A stretch of 64,000 bases of DNA from Chryseobacterium artocarpi (GCF_001684975.1 NZ_MAYH01000001.1:620001-684000), one strand, 5' to 3'. Shown: positions 46,303-56,315, counted from the stretch's first letter. The notes: generated by a model from the sequence alone, not told the origin. Translations and numbers: made by a program.

Positions 46303-46754
46303 TGAGAATTGTATTTTCCTCAGTCTTGGTTTTAATGTGTGCTTCGTTTGGGTTTGCACAGAAGCTTAAAAAAGAAGATGTTGTAGGATTTTGGAAATTA
46401 AAAGAATCGGGCTTTTATGAAGGTAAAAAGAAAGAGAAGAAAGATTTTGACAACTGCCTTTTAATGAGAAATTATACAATAAGAGAAGATGGTTTTGCAA
46501 TATATAACCGTATAGAAGGAAGTGTGGGAAACTGTATTCCTACTGAACCTTCTCTATCATTCTGGAAAATTGTAGATAACAGAATTCAGTTCTATATAAA
46601 TAAAGATACAATTATTGATGAGGTGGAGGTTACTTTGAATAGTGATAAAACGATTACTTTTACCAGTTATATTCCTCAACCGATTAAAGATAAAGATCCG
46701 AATTTGGAAAAGATGTTAAATACAATTTATTATGATGTGCTAGAAGCTTATTAG
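46299..46754 (+). CDS. Exported lipocalin-like hypothetical protein
   Basis: 151 residues with a signal peptide ending near GFAQK. The mature protein starts KKEDVVGFWKLKES, the G-W start of lipocalin-like domains, and has one Cys pair (NCLLM and NCIPT). Function unknown. Translationally coupled to 45502-46302 by an ATGA overlap; the pair may form one secreted complex. Confidence 0.75.
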   Translation: MMRIVFSSVLVLMCASFGFAQKLKKEDVVGFWKLKESGFYEGKKKEKKDFDNCLLMRNYTIREDGFAIYNRIEGSVGNCIPTEPSLSFWKIVDNRIQFYINKDTIIDEVEVTLNSDKTITFTSYIPQPIKDKDPNLEKMLNTIYYDVLEAY

Positions 46755-46929
46755 AAACTATTCTAACTTCTTAATAAGACATATTTTAAACCATTAAGGA
46801 TTAAGATTAAATGATCTCTTGCTTTGGTAAGGAAGCTTATTCTTAATGGTTTGATTTAAACATAAATATTACAAATTCCTTTCAATAACAGTTATTGTGA
46901 ATAAGTTTAAGCAATCTCAAGAGAATACA

Positions 46930-47268
46930 TTAATGCAGCTCTTGAGGTTGCTTATTGGTATCTTTAAACTTCTGCTTACCAATTAAAAGTTCAAAAAACA
47001 ACCTGAAATCAGAGAATAAAGACCATAGCGGATACCTGAATGTGGCAGGTTTATTTCGTTCAATAACGGCATGACTAAACCATGCGAATCCATAGCCTAC
47101 AATTGGGATATACCATAGAAATCTTTCTTTTCCTGAGCTGATAACATATCCGATGACTACAAATACGAGAAGTGTACCGATAAAGTGGAAAATTCGGGTT
47201 CCGGTTTTACTGTGTTCTGTAAGGTAGAACTGATAAAATTCACTGTAAGTTTTGATTCTTTCAGACAT
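46930..47268 (-). CDS. DUF962 (Mpo1-like) membrane protein
   Basis: 112 residues. Family hallmark: EFYQFYLTEHSKTGTRIFHFIGT with the conserved His residues and SHAVIERNKPATFRYPLWSLFSDF. The two central hydrophobic helices (about 28-46 and 52-68) fit a small inner-membrane enzyme. Mpo1 in yeast is a 2-hydroxy fatty acid dioxygenase; in bacteria the function is not fixed. Single gene. A frame beyond 47268 is not supported. Confidence 0.9.
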   Translation of the reverse strand: MSERIKTYSEFYQFYLTEHSKTGTRIFHFIGTLLVFVVIGYVISSGKERFLWYIPIVGYGFAWFSHAVIERNKPATFRYPLWSLFSDFRLFFELLIGKQKFKDTNKQPQELH

Positions 47269-47338
47269 GGTGATGTTAGTTTGGTGTTTATCTGTGAGTT
47301 ACAGCAATAACTTTGCCGATTTTCTAAATGTGTAAAAA

Positions 47339-47402
47339 GCAAAAAGGGCAAAACTGTAAAAAGATAAATTAACATTCACTTTTTGCAGTTTTGTCCTTTT
47401 AA
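47339..47402 (-). terminator. Long imperfect terminator stem of the permease gene
   Basis: About 20 paired bases (aaagggcaaaactgtaaaaag / ctttttgcagttttgtccttt) around a 20-base loop, 16 bases after the permease stop codon, T-rich beyond. Confidence 0.7.
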
Positions 47403-47418
47403 GGTTAGCAATTATGCT

Positions 47419-49101
47419 TTAATTATTTTTTAACTCTTTTCCAAGCTTACTGTTCTTATAACCATAGAAGAAGTAGATGACCATTCCGATCAGGAACCAC
47501 ATTCCAAACCAGAACCAGTTTTCATGGCTCATCCCTGTAAGAAGGTATAAACATGAGCTTAGACCTACCAGTGGAATAAGAGAAAGGTTCTTCACAAAAG
47601 CCACCCCACACATAATCAGGTTAAGGATAATGAAAAAGAAAATAGAAGCTCTGAATTCACCTTCTTTAGGATCTCCCCAGTTCATTAATGTTTGGAAAAA
47701 CTCCGGCTGCCAGAAATAGAAAGCAATCAATCCACCGATGAAAACAACAGGGAAGATAAACTTACCATTGATATAAGGCAGGTGAAATCTTCCTTTGATC
47801 TTTTCTTTTGCAGGAAGTACAAGAACTCCCGCACATACCAATACAAAAGCGAAAATAGTTCCGATACTTGTAAAATCAAGAATGAATGTTTTGTCTGTGA
47901 ATAAAATCGGAATTCCTACTACAATCCCTGTAACGATAGTAGCAAAAGAAGGCGTTTTATATTTTGGATGAATTTTAAGGAATTTCTGAGGCATTAATCC
48001 ATCACGGCTCATTGCGTACCAAATTCTTGGCTGTCCCATTTGGAACACTAATAATACAGTAGTAATTGCCACAATTGCCACAAATGAAACTACAAGTTCC
48101 ATCCATGCAACATTCGCATTGGTTTTTTCAAAGATGAAAGAAAGCGGATCTCCCACGCCATCAAATTTTCTGTAATCTACCATACCTGTTAATACCAATG
48201 TAAGAGCAATATAGATCACAGTACATAATACAAGGGAGATGATCATCCCTTTAGGTAAAGTCTTTTGTGGGTCTTTTGTTTCTTCTGAAAGTACACTTAA
48301 GGCATCAAAACCTATATAAGCAAAGAAAACTCCTGATACGGCACTCATGACTCCCGTAAAGCCATTAGGCATGAATGAAGGAGTTCCCGTTACCGGGCTT
48401 ATTGGTGTCCAGTTATCAGTGTTGATATAAGCAAAACCTACTAAAATAACCAATAAAATCACTCCCAATTTTAAGATTACCAGTGAGTTGTTGAAATTTT
48501 TACTTTCCTTTACACCTACATAACAAAGCCATGTAATTAAACCATTAATAACCAAGGCTGGAACATCTACAATAAATTTTAAGTTCCCGATTAATGGGGC
48601 ATTTTTCCATGCATTTAAAAGTTCTTTATTTTCGGAACCATTTAAAAAGGCTTTCTTCGCTTCTGTATAACTGCAGGTTAGGTAATCCGGAATATGCATT
48701 CCCAAACGTCCCAGAAAACTTGTGAAGTAATCTGACCAGGAAAAGGCAACATAGATGTTTCCAAAGGAATATTCCATAATCAGTGCCCAGCCGATGATCC
48801 AGGCAATAAGTTCCCCGAAACTGGCATAAGCATACGTATACGCAGAGCCTGCTGTAGGAATTCTGCTGGCAAATTCAGCATAGCATAAAGCCGTGAATCC
48901 ACAGGCAAAACCACAAATCAAATATAGAAGGATAACACCGGGACCGCCTCTGAAAACAGCTTCTCCCAAACTACTAAAACTTCCTGCTCCTATTATCGCC
49001 GCAATACCAAAAAATACAATGTCCCATACACCTAAAACTCTTAAAAGTCCTGTTGACGTATCTGTATCCGAATAGATTTTTCTTCTAAAAAGTTGACTCA
49101 T
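47419..49101 (-). CDS. APC superfamily amino acid permease
   Basis: 560 residues with about 12-14 hydrophobic segments. Helix 1 motif IIGAGSFSSLGEA, substrate region FFAYIGFDALSVLSEETKDPQKTLP, typical of cationic amino acid (CAT/YfnA-like) transporters. Takes up amino acids in symport with protons or by exchange; specificity not decided. Has the extended C-terminus with extra helices common in Bacteroidota. Divergent from the TPR gene. Confidence 0.93.
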   Translation of the reverse strand: MSQLFRRKIYSDTDTSTGLLRVLGVWDIVFFGIAAIIGAGSFSSLGEAVFRGGPGVILLYLICGFACGFTALCYAEFASRIPTAGSAYTYAYASFGELIAWIIGWALIMEYSFGNIYVAFSWSDYFTSFLGRLGMHIPDYLTCSYTEAKKAFLNGSENKELLNAWKNAPLIGNLKFIVDVPALVINGLITWLCYVGVKESKNFNNSLVILKLGVILLVILVGFAYINTDNWTPISPVTGTPSFMPNGFTGVMSAVSGVFFAYIGFDALSVLSEETKDPQKTLPKGMIISLVLCTVIYIALTLVLTGMVDYRKFDGVGDPLSFIFEKTNANVAWMELVVSFVAIVAITTVLLVFQMGQPRIWYAMSRDGLMPQKFLKIHPKYKTPSFATIVTGIVVGIPILFTDKTFILDFTSIGTIFAFVLVCAGVLVLPAKEKIKGRFHLPYINGKFIFPVVFIGGLIAFYFWQPEFFQTLMNWGDPKEGEFRASIFFFIILNLIMCGVAFVKNLSLIPLVGLSSCLYLLTGMSHENWFWFGMWFLIGMVIYFFYGYKNSKLGKELKNN

Positions 49102-49277
49102 TCAATAACTATATTTGATTTGAAAAAAAACAAATGTAATGATAATTACAAAAGTATGTTAAAAAATAGCTAAATTTTCTATATTTTTCCTTAAACTCCC
49201 TTCACAGACTTGTTTAAGCAATAAGTTTTCAATACTTTCGTTGATATATTTAGACTAATTTTCTTATATCAAGAAGA

Positions 49278-52241
49278 ATGAAATCAAAAAAAATACTTTT
49301 AGCGGCGGCTGTTATTTATTTCGGAATTACCGATGCCCAACAGTCCCAATATTTTACACAGAAAGAAAATTATAGATTCAATCTAGCTGAAAATCTTTAC
49401 CAGACAAAAATATACAACGCTTCCCAATACGAATACGCAAGACAATATTTCTACAATCAGAATCTGTCTCGTTCGAAAAAGGAAGCGGCTCAGTTTTTTG
49501 ACAATGTGATAGGAGTTATTCTCCAAAAAAATCACGCTGAGGAAGGATTGACAGCTTTCATGAAAGAGTACCCGAATTCTGCTTATTTTGCGCAGGCTAA
49601 TCTTCCTTTGGCGGATTACTATTTAGCAAAAAAAGACTTTGACAAGGCTTTGGAAACTCTGAAGAAAGTGAATCAATACCAGCTTTCAAAAGAAGAGAAT
49701 ACACAGTATATTCTGAAATTGGGATACGCCAAGTTTATGACGGGTGACTCTAAAGGAGCTATTGATGCTCTTGAAGAGGCTTATAAAACAGCTGATCAGT
49801 CTCAAAAAGGAGATATTGCTTATATGCTTGGGCATTTGTACTATAGCAACAGGCAGAATGATAAGGCTTTCCAATATTTTGATTCCATTAAAGATCAGGA
49901 CAAATTCTCAAGACTAGTACGTCCTTACTATGTACAGATGTATTATAATGATAAGAATTATGATAAGGCGATCTCTGAAGGAAATGCTTTACTGAATGAA
50001 AATATTTCAGAATCCTATAAAGCAGAGGTTCACAAGATCATCGGTGAAAGTTATTTCATGAAGAATGATTATACTTCGGCTTATCCACACTTAAAGGATT
50101 ATCTGAATGTACAGCAGAACCCTTCTGAAAACGATCTTTATGAAATGGGATTTGTAGCGGCTCAGCTTAAAAAATATGATGAAGCCGTTTCTTACTATAA
50201 TCAGCTTCTTAACAGTAATTCTGCATTGGCGCAGAATGCTTATTATCAATTAGGAAATGCATATCTGGCTGTTGATAAAAAGCAGGAAGCACTTTCAGCA
50301 TTCCGTTCTTCTTATCAGATGGATTATGATGCAAAAGTGAAAAGACTTGCCCATGAACAGTATGCAAAATTAGGATATGATATCGGTAACCCGTTTGAAA
50401 ATCCGTCATCTGTTATTCAAAGCTATATTAATAATGATCAGAATGCAGCCAATGCTTCGGAAATGAGGTCATTATTAGTAAAATCATACTTGTATTCCGG
50501 GAATTATAAGGAAACATTGAATGCAATCGACAAATTGCAAAGTTCAACTCCTGATATCAATAAAGTAGATCAGGAAGTTTCTTACCTTTTGGGAACAGAA
50601 GAGTTCAACAAAGGAAATTATGATGAAGCTGAAAAATATTTCTTAAGAAGTTTAGGCTTTAATATTAATAAAGAATTCAACAGCAGAGCTTTGTATTGGC
50701 TGGCTCAGGTATATTACCAAAAAGGTAATTATCCGTCTGCAATTGCTCGTTATGAAAAACTTCTTAATGAAACTTTCCCTGAAAAGCAGCAGTTGCCTTA
50801 TGATTTAGGATATGCTTATTTCAAAGCTAAAAAGTTCGATCAGGCAGCAACTTACTTCAAACAGTATCTTACAAATCCAAAACCAGAGTTTAAAAATGAT
50901 GCAGAACTTCGTTTAGCAGATACTCATTACGCCAATAATGATCTGAACGAAGCAATTGCTATCTATGATAAAAATGAAGATGCCACGGATTATACTTTAT
51001 ATCAAAAGGCAATGGCTTTAGGATTTAAAGGGGATACTCAGGCAAAAATCAATAACCTTAAAAATCTGTTATCAAAGTATCCAAGCTCGGAATATTATGA
51101 TGATGCTCAATATGAAATAGGAACAGCGTATGCTGCTCAGGATGATTTTACGAACTCCAATGATTACTTCGGAAAAGTAATTAAAGGTTCTTCAGACAAA
51201 GATCTGATTGCTAATGCCTCTATTTACAGAGCACAGAATTATATTGATCAGAACCAGAATGACAAGGCTCTTTCTGAACTGAAATCTTTAGGCGAGCAGT
51301 ATAAAAATACAGCATACGCTTCAAAAATAGTTCAGGCTGCAAAACCTATTTTCACGAAAAACGGAGACGTTTCAGGATATGAAAACTTTGCAAGAAATAT
51401 TGGTGTAAATGTAGATGCTTCTGAAATAGATGAAATCAACCTTTCTACCGGAAAACAATATTTTGCGAAGAAAGACTACAAGAATGCAATTTCTTACTAT
51501 GAAAAGTATCTGACTCAAAATCCGACAGGAGAGGGGCTTTATCAGGCTAAATACGAGCTTGGGGAAAGTTATTATCAAACCAATAATTCAACAAAAGCAC
51601 TTCTTGTGTTACAGGAAGTAGCAGGAGTACAAAACGATTATCAGGATGATGCTCAGACTCGTCTGGCTCAAATCTTTATTGCACAGGGAAATACTGCTGA
51701 AGCTAAAAAATATCTTGAAGGGATCAGAAACTCTTCTAATATCAGCATTAAAAACTATGCAAACGTTGAGCTGATGAAACTGTACGCGGAAGAAAAGAAT
51801 TTCTCTGAAGCTGAAAAGCTTGCTAATGCCGTGATCGCAAACTCTAAAAACTCAGCAGCTGTGATTGAAACAGCAAAAGTGATTAAGGCGAGAAGCTTGA
51901 TGAATTCAGGAAAAGATAAAGATGCTCAGACAGCTTATACATCTCTTGAAAAATCATCCAATACTTCTGTAGCAGCGGAAGCACTATATGCAAAAGCTTA
52001 TTATCAGAATAAAGGAAAAGCATTCAAATCTTCCAATGAGACGATCTTTAAACTTGCCAATAATTATGCCTCTGAAGAGTTTTGGGGAGCTAAGGCATTG
52101 GTATTGATGGCTAAGAACTATATCGGGCTGAAGGATAATTATCAGGCAAGTTATACATGTGACCAGATTATTGCGAACTATAAGGATTTCCCTGAAATTG
52201 TTGCAGAAGCAAAAGAGGTTAAGAAACAGATTAAAAAATAA
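49278..52241 (+). CDS. Large exported tetratricopeptide repeat protein
   Basis: 987 residues. Signal peptide ending near TDAQQ. Nearly the whole mature chain is TPR-like helical hairpins, about 20-24 repeats (for example FDKALETLKKVNQY, KAEVHKIIGESYFMKNDYTSAY, YDEAEKYFLRSLGF). This length and repeat type suggest a periplasmic scaffold that binds outer membrane or cell-envelope partners. It forms a likely operon with a lipoprotein 9 bases on and an outer-membrane barrel 525 bases on. Confidence 0.92.
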   Translation: MKSKKILLAAAVIYFGITDAQQSQYFTQKENYRFNLAENLYQTKIYNASQYEYARQYFYNQNLSRSKKEAAQFFDNVIGVILQKNHAEEGLTAFMKEYPNSAYFAQANLPLADYYLAKKDFDKALETLKKVNQYQLSKEENTQYILKLGYAKFMTGDSKGAIDALEEAYKTADQSQKGDIAYMLGHLYYSNRQNDKAFQYFDSIKDQDKFSRLVRPYYVQMYYNDKNYDKAISEGNALLNENISESYKAEVHKIIGESYFMKNDYTSAYPHLKDYLNVQQNPSENDLYEMGFVAAQLKKYDEAVSYYNQLLNSNSALAQNAYYQLGNAYLAVDKKQEALSAFRSSYQMDYDAKVKRLAHEQYAKLGYDIGNPFENPSSVIQSYINNDQNAANASEMRSLLVKSYLYSGNYKETLNAIDKLQSSTPDINKVDQEVSYLLGTEEFNKGNYDEAEKYFLRSLGFNINKEFNSRALYWLAQVYYQKGNYPSAIARYEKLLNETFPEKQQLPYDLGYAYFKAKKFDQAATYFKQYLTNPKPEFKNDAELRLADTHYANNDLNEAIAIYDKNEDATDYTLYQKAMALGFKGDTQAKINNLKNLLSKYPSSEYYDDAQYEIGTAYAAQDDFTNSNDYFGKVIKGSSDKDLIANASIYRAQNYIDQNQNDKALSELKSLGEQYKNTAYASKIVQAAKPIFTKNGDVSGYENFARNIGVNVDASEIDEINLSTGKQYFAKKDYKNAISYYEKYLTQNPTGEGLYQAKYELGESYYQTNNSTKALLVLQEVAGVQNDYQDDAQTRLAQIFIAQGNTAEAKKYLEGIRNSSNISIKNYANVELMKLYAEEKNFSEAEKLANAVIANSKNSAAVIETAKVIKARSLMNSGKDKDAQTAYTSLEKSSNTSVAAEALYAKAYYQNKGKAFKSSNETIFKLANNYASEEFWGAKALVLMAKNYIGLKDNYQASYTCDQIIANYKDFPEIVAEAKEVKKQIKK

Positions 52242-52250
52242 ATCAGGGAG

Positions 52251-52736
52251 ATGTTTAAAATTGTAACATATTCTTTTTTGGTTTCGGCTTCCTTATGGAG
52301 TTGTATTCCTGCTTATAGTGTTACTTCTAAAGAGTACAGAAAAGCAAAGGCAGACTTTCCCAAACAAAAGGTTTTTGTTGCGAATAAAGAACTTACGAAA
52401 GAATATAAGATTTTAAAACATTCCGATATTTATGAAGTTGTAGAGGACAGCACAAATGCAGCGAAATTAACATTACATCCAATGAAAATTTATACTCCTG
52501 CGTGTGGAAATCCTATTATTGGAAGTATGCTTACAGTAGGTTTGCTACCGTCTGTATTTCCTTATGATGTTTCTTACAGCTATGATATTGCTGAGAATAA
52601 TACAACGAAAAATAATCAATACAATTTACAAGTTTATCAAAGCTTTTGGCTGTTTAATATATTCAGAATAGGCAAAACTTTTTCAAAACAGTCAGGGAAA
52701 GCATTGTTAGGAAGTTATATTGCTTCCAATAAATAG
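52251..52736 (+). CDS. Small lipoprotein
   Basis: 161 residues; N-terminus MFKIVTYSFLVSASLWSC with Cys18 as lipid anchor. Mature part begins IPAYSVTSKEYRKAKADFPK and has an internal hydrophobic patch (NPIIGSMLTVGLLPSVFPYD). Family not recognised. Lies between the TPR protein and the barrel, 9 and 30 bases from them, so the three probably form one unit. Confidence 0.78.
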   Translation: MFKIVTYSFLVSASLWSCIPAYSVTSKEYRKAKADFPKQKVFVANKELTKEYKILKHSDIYEVVEDSTNAAKLTLHPMKIYTPACGNPIIGSMLTVGLLPSVFPYDVSYSYDIAENNTTKNNQYNLQVYQSFWLFNIFRIGKTFSKQSGKALLGSYIASNK

Positions 52737-52766
52737 ATCCCGTTATATTTTTCAAATTAAGAAAAT

Positions 52767-54533
52767 ATGAACAAGAAAATTCAATTATTATCTATATTAT
52801 TTCTAGGAGTTTCGTCAGTGGCGTTTTCCCAGATCAAGGAGGAAAAACTGGTTCTTAATAAAAAGCGAGAGCCGGAGGTGAAGAAGATCGAAAAGAAGAA
52901 GACTTCTGTGGAAACCATTAAAAACTATCCACCGGAAGAAAAATCTCAGAACCCTGTGAAATATAGCATCACAGACGTTCCTGCGGTTTCTGATTTCAAA
53001 ACGTCAACGATCCAGGGAGAAGATGTGGCTCCAAAATTTGACGGAACAGCTCAGAATAACTATGTTCAGTTTGGAATGGGGAATTACGGAAAAATCCTTT
53101 TGGACGGAAATGTTTCCAAAACCCTTGAAAATAAATTTGAAGTAGGAGCAGATGTTCATTTACTATCTACAAGTGGTCTTAAAAAAGATTACGACTGGAA
53201 ATCAAAACAAACTTCTGCGACTATTGGAGCTTTCCTTAATTCTTATGGAGAAAAAGGGAAATTCAATATCAATGCTGAATATGGGTTAAATAATTATAAT
53301 TACTATGGTATTTACGCTTTACAACCGTCAGGAGATGTTGATTTGAAGCAAAAAGTTAATCAGTTTAAGGTTAATGGATACTACGATTTTTATTCTAATG
53401 AGATTTTAAATGATGTAAGAGTGAAGTCTTCGTTCTTAAAGGATCATTTTGATGCTCAGGAAAACCAGGTTTCCATTCTTGCCAACCTTTCTAAGCATGC
53501 TGTAGAATTAGGGAAATCAGGAATCAATCTGAATGCTGATTTAGGAGTAGGTTTAGAAGCGGTAAAAACAGATTTTGAGATAGGAAACAAGAACTCTTCC
53601 AACTTCTTTAATACCAGCTTAGTTCCAAAAGTGACCTTCAGAAAAGGAGAGTCTTATTTAACATTGGGATCTTCATTCTCTTTCCTGAATGCTAAGAATT
53701 CCAATATCCAGATGGAACAAATAAAAAACAATAAGACTTACTGGTTCCCACAAGCAGAATTTCAGGTTGCAGCTGCTAAAGAATTTAAATTCTATGGTGG
53801 GGTAGACGGAGGTCTTAAACTAAATACTTACGGAGATCTTTTACAGGCGAATCCTTATATTATATCAGATCAGTATTTAAAGCCAACAGAGACAAAATAT
53901 CACTTCTATGTAGGTCTGAGAGGAGATATCGATGAAACTTTAAAATATGACTTCTCTGCAGGCTTCGGAAAGATGAAAGACATTATGTTCTTTAAGGCAA
54001 ATACTCTTTTTGACAATGTTTATACTCTTAACCGTTCTGCTTATGATTTTGCCAATACATTTACTGCGGTATATGATGATGGTAATGTAAGTGATATCAA
54101 AGGAAGTGTACAGTATTTCCCACTGGAAAACTTAATGATTGATGGAGAAGTAAGGTTTACAAAGTATAATTTAAAGAATTTTGAGAACATTTATAACGTT
54201 CCTTTACTGAATGCAAGCATCGGAGCAAAATATACAATGCTGGACAAGAAATTATTGTTAGGCTTCAAAGGAATCTTTGCAAGTGACAGAACAACAAATT
54301 CTTATGCTATTGAAGGAGTAGGAGGTCCAAACATGATTTTCCAGTCTACGGAAAATACTAACGATAAAGTTGGTGGTTATGCGGATTTAAATCTTTCTGC
54401 GGAGTATAAAATTCACAAAAATTTCAGTATTTTCGCACTCGGAAATAATCTTCTAAGCTCAAAGTACCAGACGTACAAAGGATATAAGGTTCTGGGTGCT
54501 CAGATTCTGGGAGGAGTAAAGATTACTTTCTAA
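52767..54533 (+). CDS. Outer-membrane beta-barrel protein (TonB-dependent-receptor-like)
   Basis: 588 residues. Signal peptide ends near AFSQI, then a charged linker (KKREPEVKKIEKKKTS). From about residue 110 on, alternating beta strands with aromatic girdles (FGMGNYGKILLDGNVSK) to a final strand ending in ILGGVKITF, an outer-membrane barrel signature with C-terminal Phe. There is no plug domain or TonB box evident, so it is barrel-like but not a clear TonB receptor. Probably works with the TPR protein and lipoprotein upstream. Confidence 0.82.
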   Translation: MNKKIQLLSILFLGVSSVAFSQIKEEKLVLNKKREPEVKKIEKKKTSVETIKNYPPEEKSQNPVKYSITDVPAVSDFKTSTIQGEDVAPKFDGTAQNNYVQFGMGNYGKILLDGNVSKTLENKFEVGADVHLLSTSGLKKDYDWKSKQTSATIGAFLNSYGEKGKFNINAEYGLNNYNYYGIYALQPSGDVDLKQKVNQFKVNGYYDFYSNEILNDVRVKSSFLKDHFDAQENQVSILANLSKHAVELGKSGINLNADLGVGLEAVKTDFEIGNKNSSNFFNTSLVPKVTFRKGESYLTLGSSFSFLNAKNSNIQMEQIKNNKTYWFPQAEFQVAAAKEFKFYGGVDGGLKLNTYGDLLQANPYIISDQYLKPTETKYHFYVGLRGDIDETLKYDFSAGFGKMKDIMFFKANTLFDNVYTLNRSAYDFANTFTAVYDDGNVSDIKGSVQYFPLENLMIDGEVRFTKYNLKNFENIYNVPLLNASIGAKYTMLDKKLLLGFKGIFASDRTTNSYAIEGVGGPNMIFQSTENTNDKVGGYADLNLSAEYKIHKNFSIFALGNNLLSSKYQTYKGYKVLGAQILGGVKITF

Positions 54534-54608
54534 AATATATGTAATAAGCAATGAATGATAGGTAATTTTGAAATTCCTCATTACTTATCATTCATTCCTC
54601 ATGAATAC

Positions 54609-54680
54609 GGCTGCATAGTTTAATGGATAGAACTTCGGATTTCGGCTCCGACAGTGAGGGTTCGAATCCTTCTGCGGTCA
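54609..54680 (+). tRNA. tRNA-Arg (anticodon UCG)
   Basis: Cloverleaf: acceptor ggctgca / tgcggtc, D arm, anticodon stem tcgga / tccga with loop tttcggc (anticodon positions t-c-g, reading CGA), T arm gaggg ttcgaat ccttc, discriminator A; the CCA is not encoded. A terminator-like hairpin follows six bases later. Confidence 0.9.
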
Positions 54681-54686
54681 CTAATC

Positions 54687-54710
54687 GCCCCTATTTTAGG
54701 GGCATTTTTA
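54687..54710 (+). terminator. Terminator of the tRNA
   Basis: Stem gcccct / aggggc with a five-base loop, then atttttattt. Confidence 0.85.
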
Positions 54711-54759
54711 TTTATACACCCCGATAATACCCCCGAAAACGGATAAAGACAAAAATATA

Positions 54760-54784
54760 GCCCCGGAAAGTCGGGGCATTTTTA
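54760..54784 (+). terminator. Second terminator-like hairpin
   Basis: Stem gccccg / cggggc then atttttattt; the tail is the same as in the previous hairpin. The two may be a duplicated element. Confidence 0.7.
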
Positions 54785-54872
54785 TTTCTTTCTTATTCCT
54801 AACCGAAACTACTTTTTAAGATATCCTATTATAATCTCATTTCCCTTTTCATCCTTTCGGTAAAGGTTAAAA

Positions 54873-55406
54873 TTATTCCTTAGAGTCTTCAAACTCCGGA
54901 TTTCTTGCTTTTATTTCTGTAATTAACATGTTTATCTGACTTTCTTTTTGATTGATATCTTTGGTAAAAGATTGCAGACTTCCGTTTGGAGTTCTTGCGT
55001 TTTTACTTAATTCAATTACGTTGGTATACAGAGAAAGTAATTTGTCGTAGGATGGATTTTTCTTATCTGAAATCGTTTTTACGTTTTTAGAAACTTTAGA
55101 AGTTAATGAGTCAATATTTGTATTTATACTGCTAATAGTTGTGTCTTTCTCCATTCTAAACATTGCGAAATTAAAATCAGGAACATAATAATCATCAAAA
55201 TTTTTCGTAGTAGCAAGAGCATATTTTTTTTCAAATATTGCACTTGACCATACTAGCTGGATGGTTTTACATTTTGTAAGGGAAAGATCATATAATTCTA
55301 ATAAATCCTTGAATAGCGGTTTGCCTTTTTTGTTAAAGTCTGAGCAAGAGTTTAAAAGCATAATAAAGGTCAGGGAAATAACTGAAAACAATATTATTTT
55401 CTTCAT
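54873..55406 (-). CDS. Lipoprotein of unknown function, helical
   Basis: 177 residues from the ATG at 55406 (longer frame to 55466 ignored). Signal MKKIILFSVISLTFIMLLNSC with Cys21. The mature part is highly helical and polar, with KKYALATTKNFDDYYVPD and a repeated Ser/Lys-rich LTSKVSKNVKTISDKK-like stretch. Family not recognised. First gene beside the tRNA on the accessory side. Confidence 0.72.
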   Translation of the reverse strand: MKKIILFSVISLTFIMLLNSCSDFNKKGKPLFKDLLELYDLSLTKCKTIQLVWSSAIFEKKYALATTKNFDDYYVPDFNFAMFRMEKDTTISSINTNIDSLTSKVSKNVKTISDKKNPSYDKLLSLYTNVIELSKNARTPNGSLQSFTKDINQKESQINMLITEIKARNPEFEDSKE

Positions 55407-55608
55407 AAAATTATTTTTTATTTTAAGATATGTAATTCCTAGTAAACCAATGTTACGGTTTCCCATAATATGAATTAGTCAATACTTGATCTGTTTTAAA
55501 GTTATTTAATTATAACTGTTAGATTAAGTATTGACTAATTCACCTGAATTAACAGTGGGAAATTTTCTTCCATGTTGTCCATGGCTTAAAGATATAGAGA
55601 AATAAAAT

Positions 55609-55782
55609 TTAATCCTTTAACTCTTCTTCATTTTTCGGTTTAAAATTTCTACCTACTCCTTGTTTAAGGAATGTTATTTTTCCTTGTACTTTCTTTGCTT
55701 TTTCAAGTATTTCTATGGCTTTAGTTCGTTCGTTAACTTTGCCCGCGTGTGTTATATTGTCCTGAATATCATTTTTTTTCAT
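55609..55782 (-). CDS. Small hypothetical charged protein
   Basis: 57 residues, ATG at 55782, TAA at 55609. Entirely hydrophilic and helical (MKKNDIQDNITHAGKVNERT then KAIEILEKAKKVQGK), ending in FKPKNEEELKD. No signal or membrane helix. Good internal coding signal but no recognised family; possibly a partner or regulator in the accessory region. Confidence 0.55.
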   Translation of the reverse strand: MKKNDIQDNITHAGKVNERTKAIEILEKAKKVQGKITFLKQGVGRNFKPKNEEELKD

Positions 55783-55887
55783 ACTTCAAGATAGTGATTT
55801 TTTTTGACAAAAGCAAATAAACAGGCAGGCTATATTGCCACTTTATATCAAAGCAATATCTGAGCTATTATACTTTCGATTTTAATT

Positions 55888-56292
55888 CTATTCCGGTTCT
55901 CCGCAGACGAAATTAAAGACAGCTTCAGCCATAGATTCAGGTATAATTCTCTCCCATTCAGAATACATGGTTTGATCTTTTAAAACAATCCCTTTATTAC
56001 TATATTTAATTACCCTATCTAGCTTTGTCTCTTTTTCTGTACAATTAATATTCGAACTGCTTATTGTATGGTTTCCAGCTACTGTAGTCCATTGTCCTTT
56101 CTTATTCTTAACCTTTTTTTCAGGATATTCAATCTTTAACCATATTGAATAGACATCATCTTTATACGTTTTTCTTATATCTTTAATATAGTAGTCCATT
56201 TTATTGACTGATGAACCAATATAACTCCAATCGGACTGTCCAAAGCAAAAAGCGCATGTGAAAATTGATAGAAAAGAAATAATAATTTTCAT
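55888..56292 (-). CDS. Exported Adhesin_E-like protein
   Basis: 134 residues from the ATG at 56292. Signal peptide ends near CFGQS. The mature domain has the surface-adhesin-E pattern: YIKDIRKTYKDDVYSIWLKI, a Cys in INCTEKETKLDRVIKYSNKG, and the terminal SEWERIIPESMAEAVFNFVC. That fold binds host or matrix proteins in other bacteria; here it may be a general periplasmic or surface domain. The next gene upstream (56316-56531) is on the same strand, 23 bases away. Confidence 0.78.
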   Translation of the reverse strand: MKIIISFLSIFTCAFCFGQSDWSYIGSSVNKMDYYIKDIRKTYKDDVYSIWLKIEYPEKKVKNKKGQWTTVAGNHTISSSNINCTEKETKLDRVIKYSNKGIVLKDQTMYSEWERIIPESMAEAVFNFVCGEPE

Positions 56293-56315
56293 AATTAAAA
56301 GTTTTGACAAAGATA

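Noticed and set aside
54681..54790. Copy of tRNA 3' end as attachment repeat
   Set aside because: No second copy of ttcgaatccttctgcggtc was found in the window.
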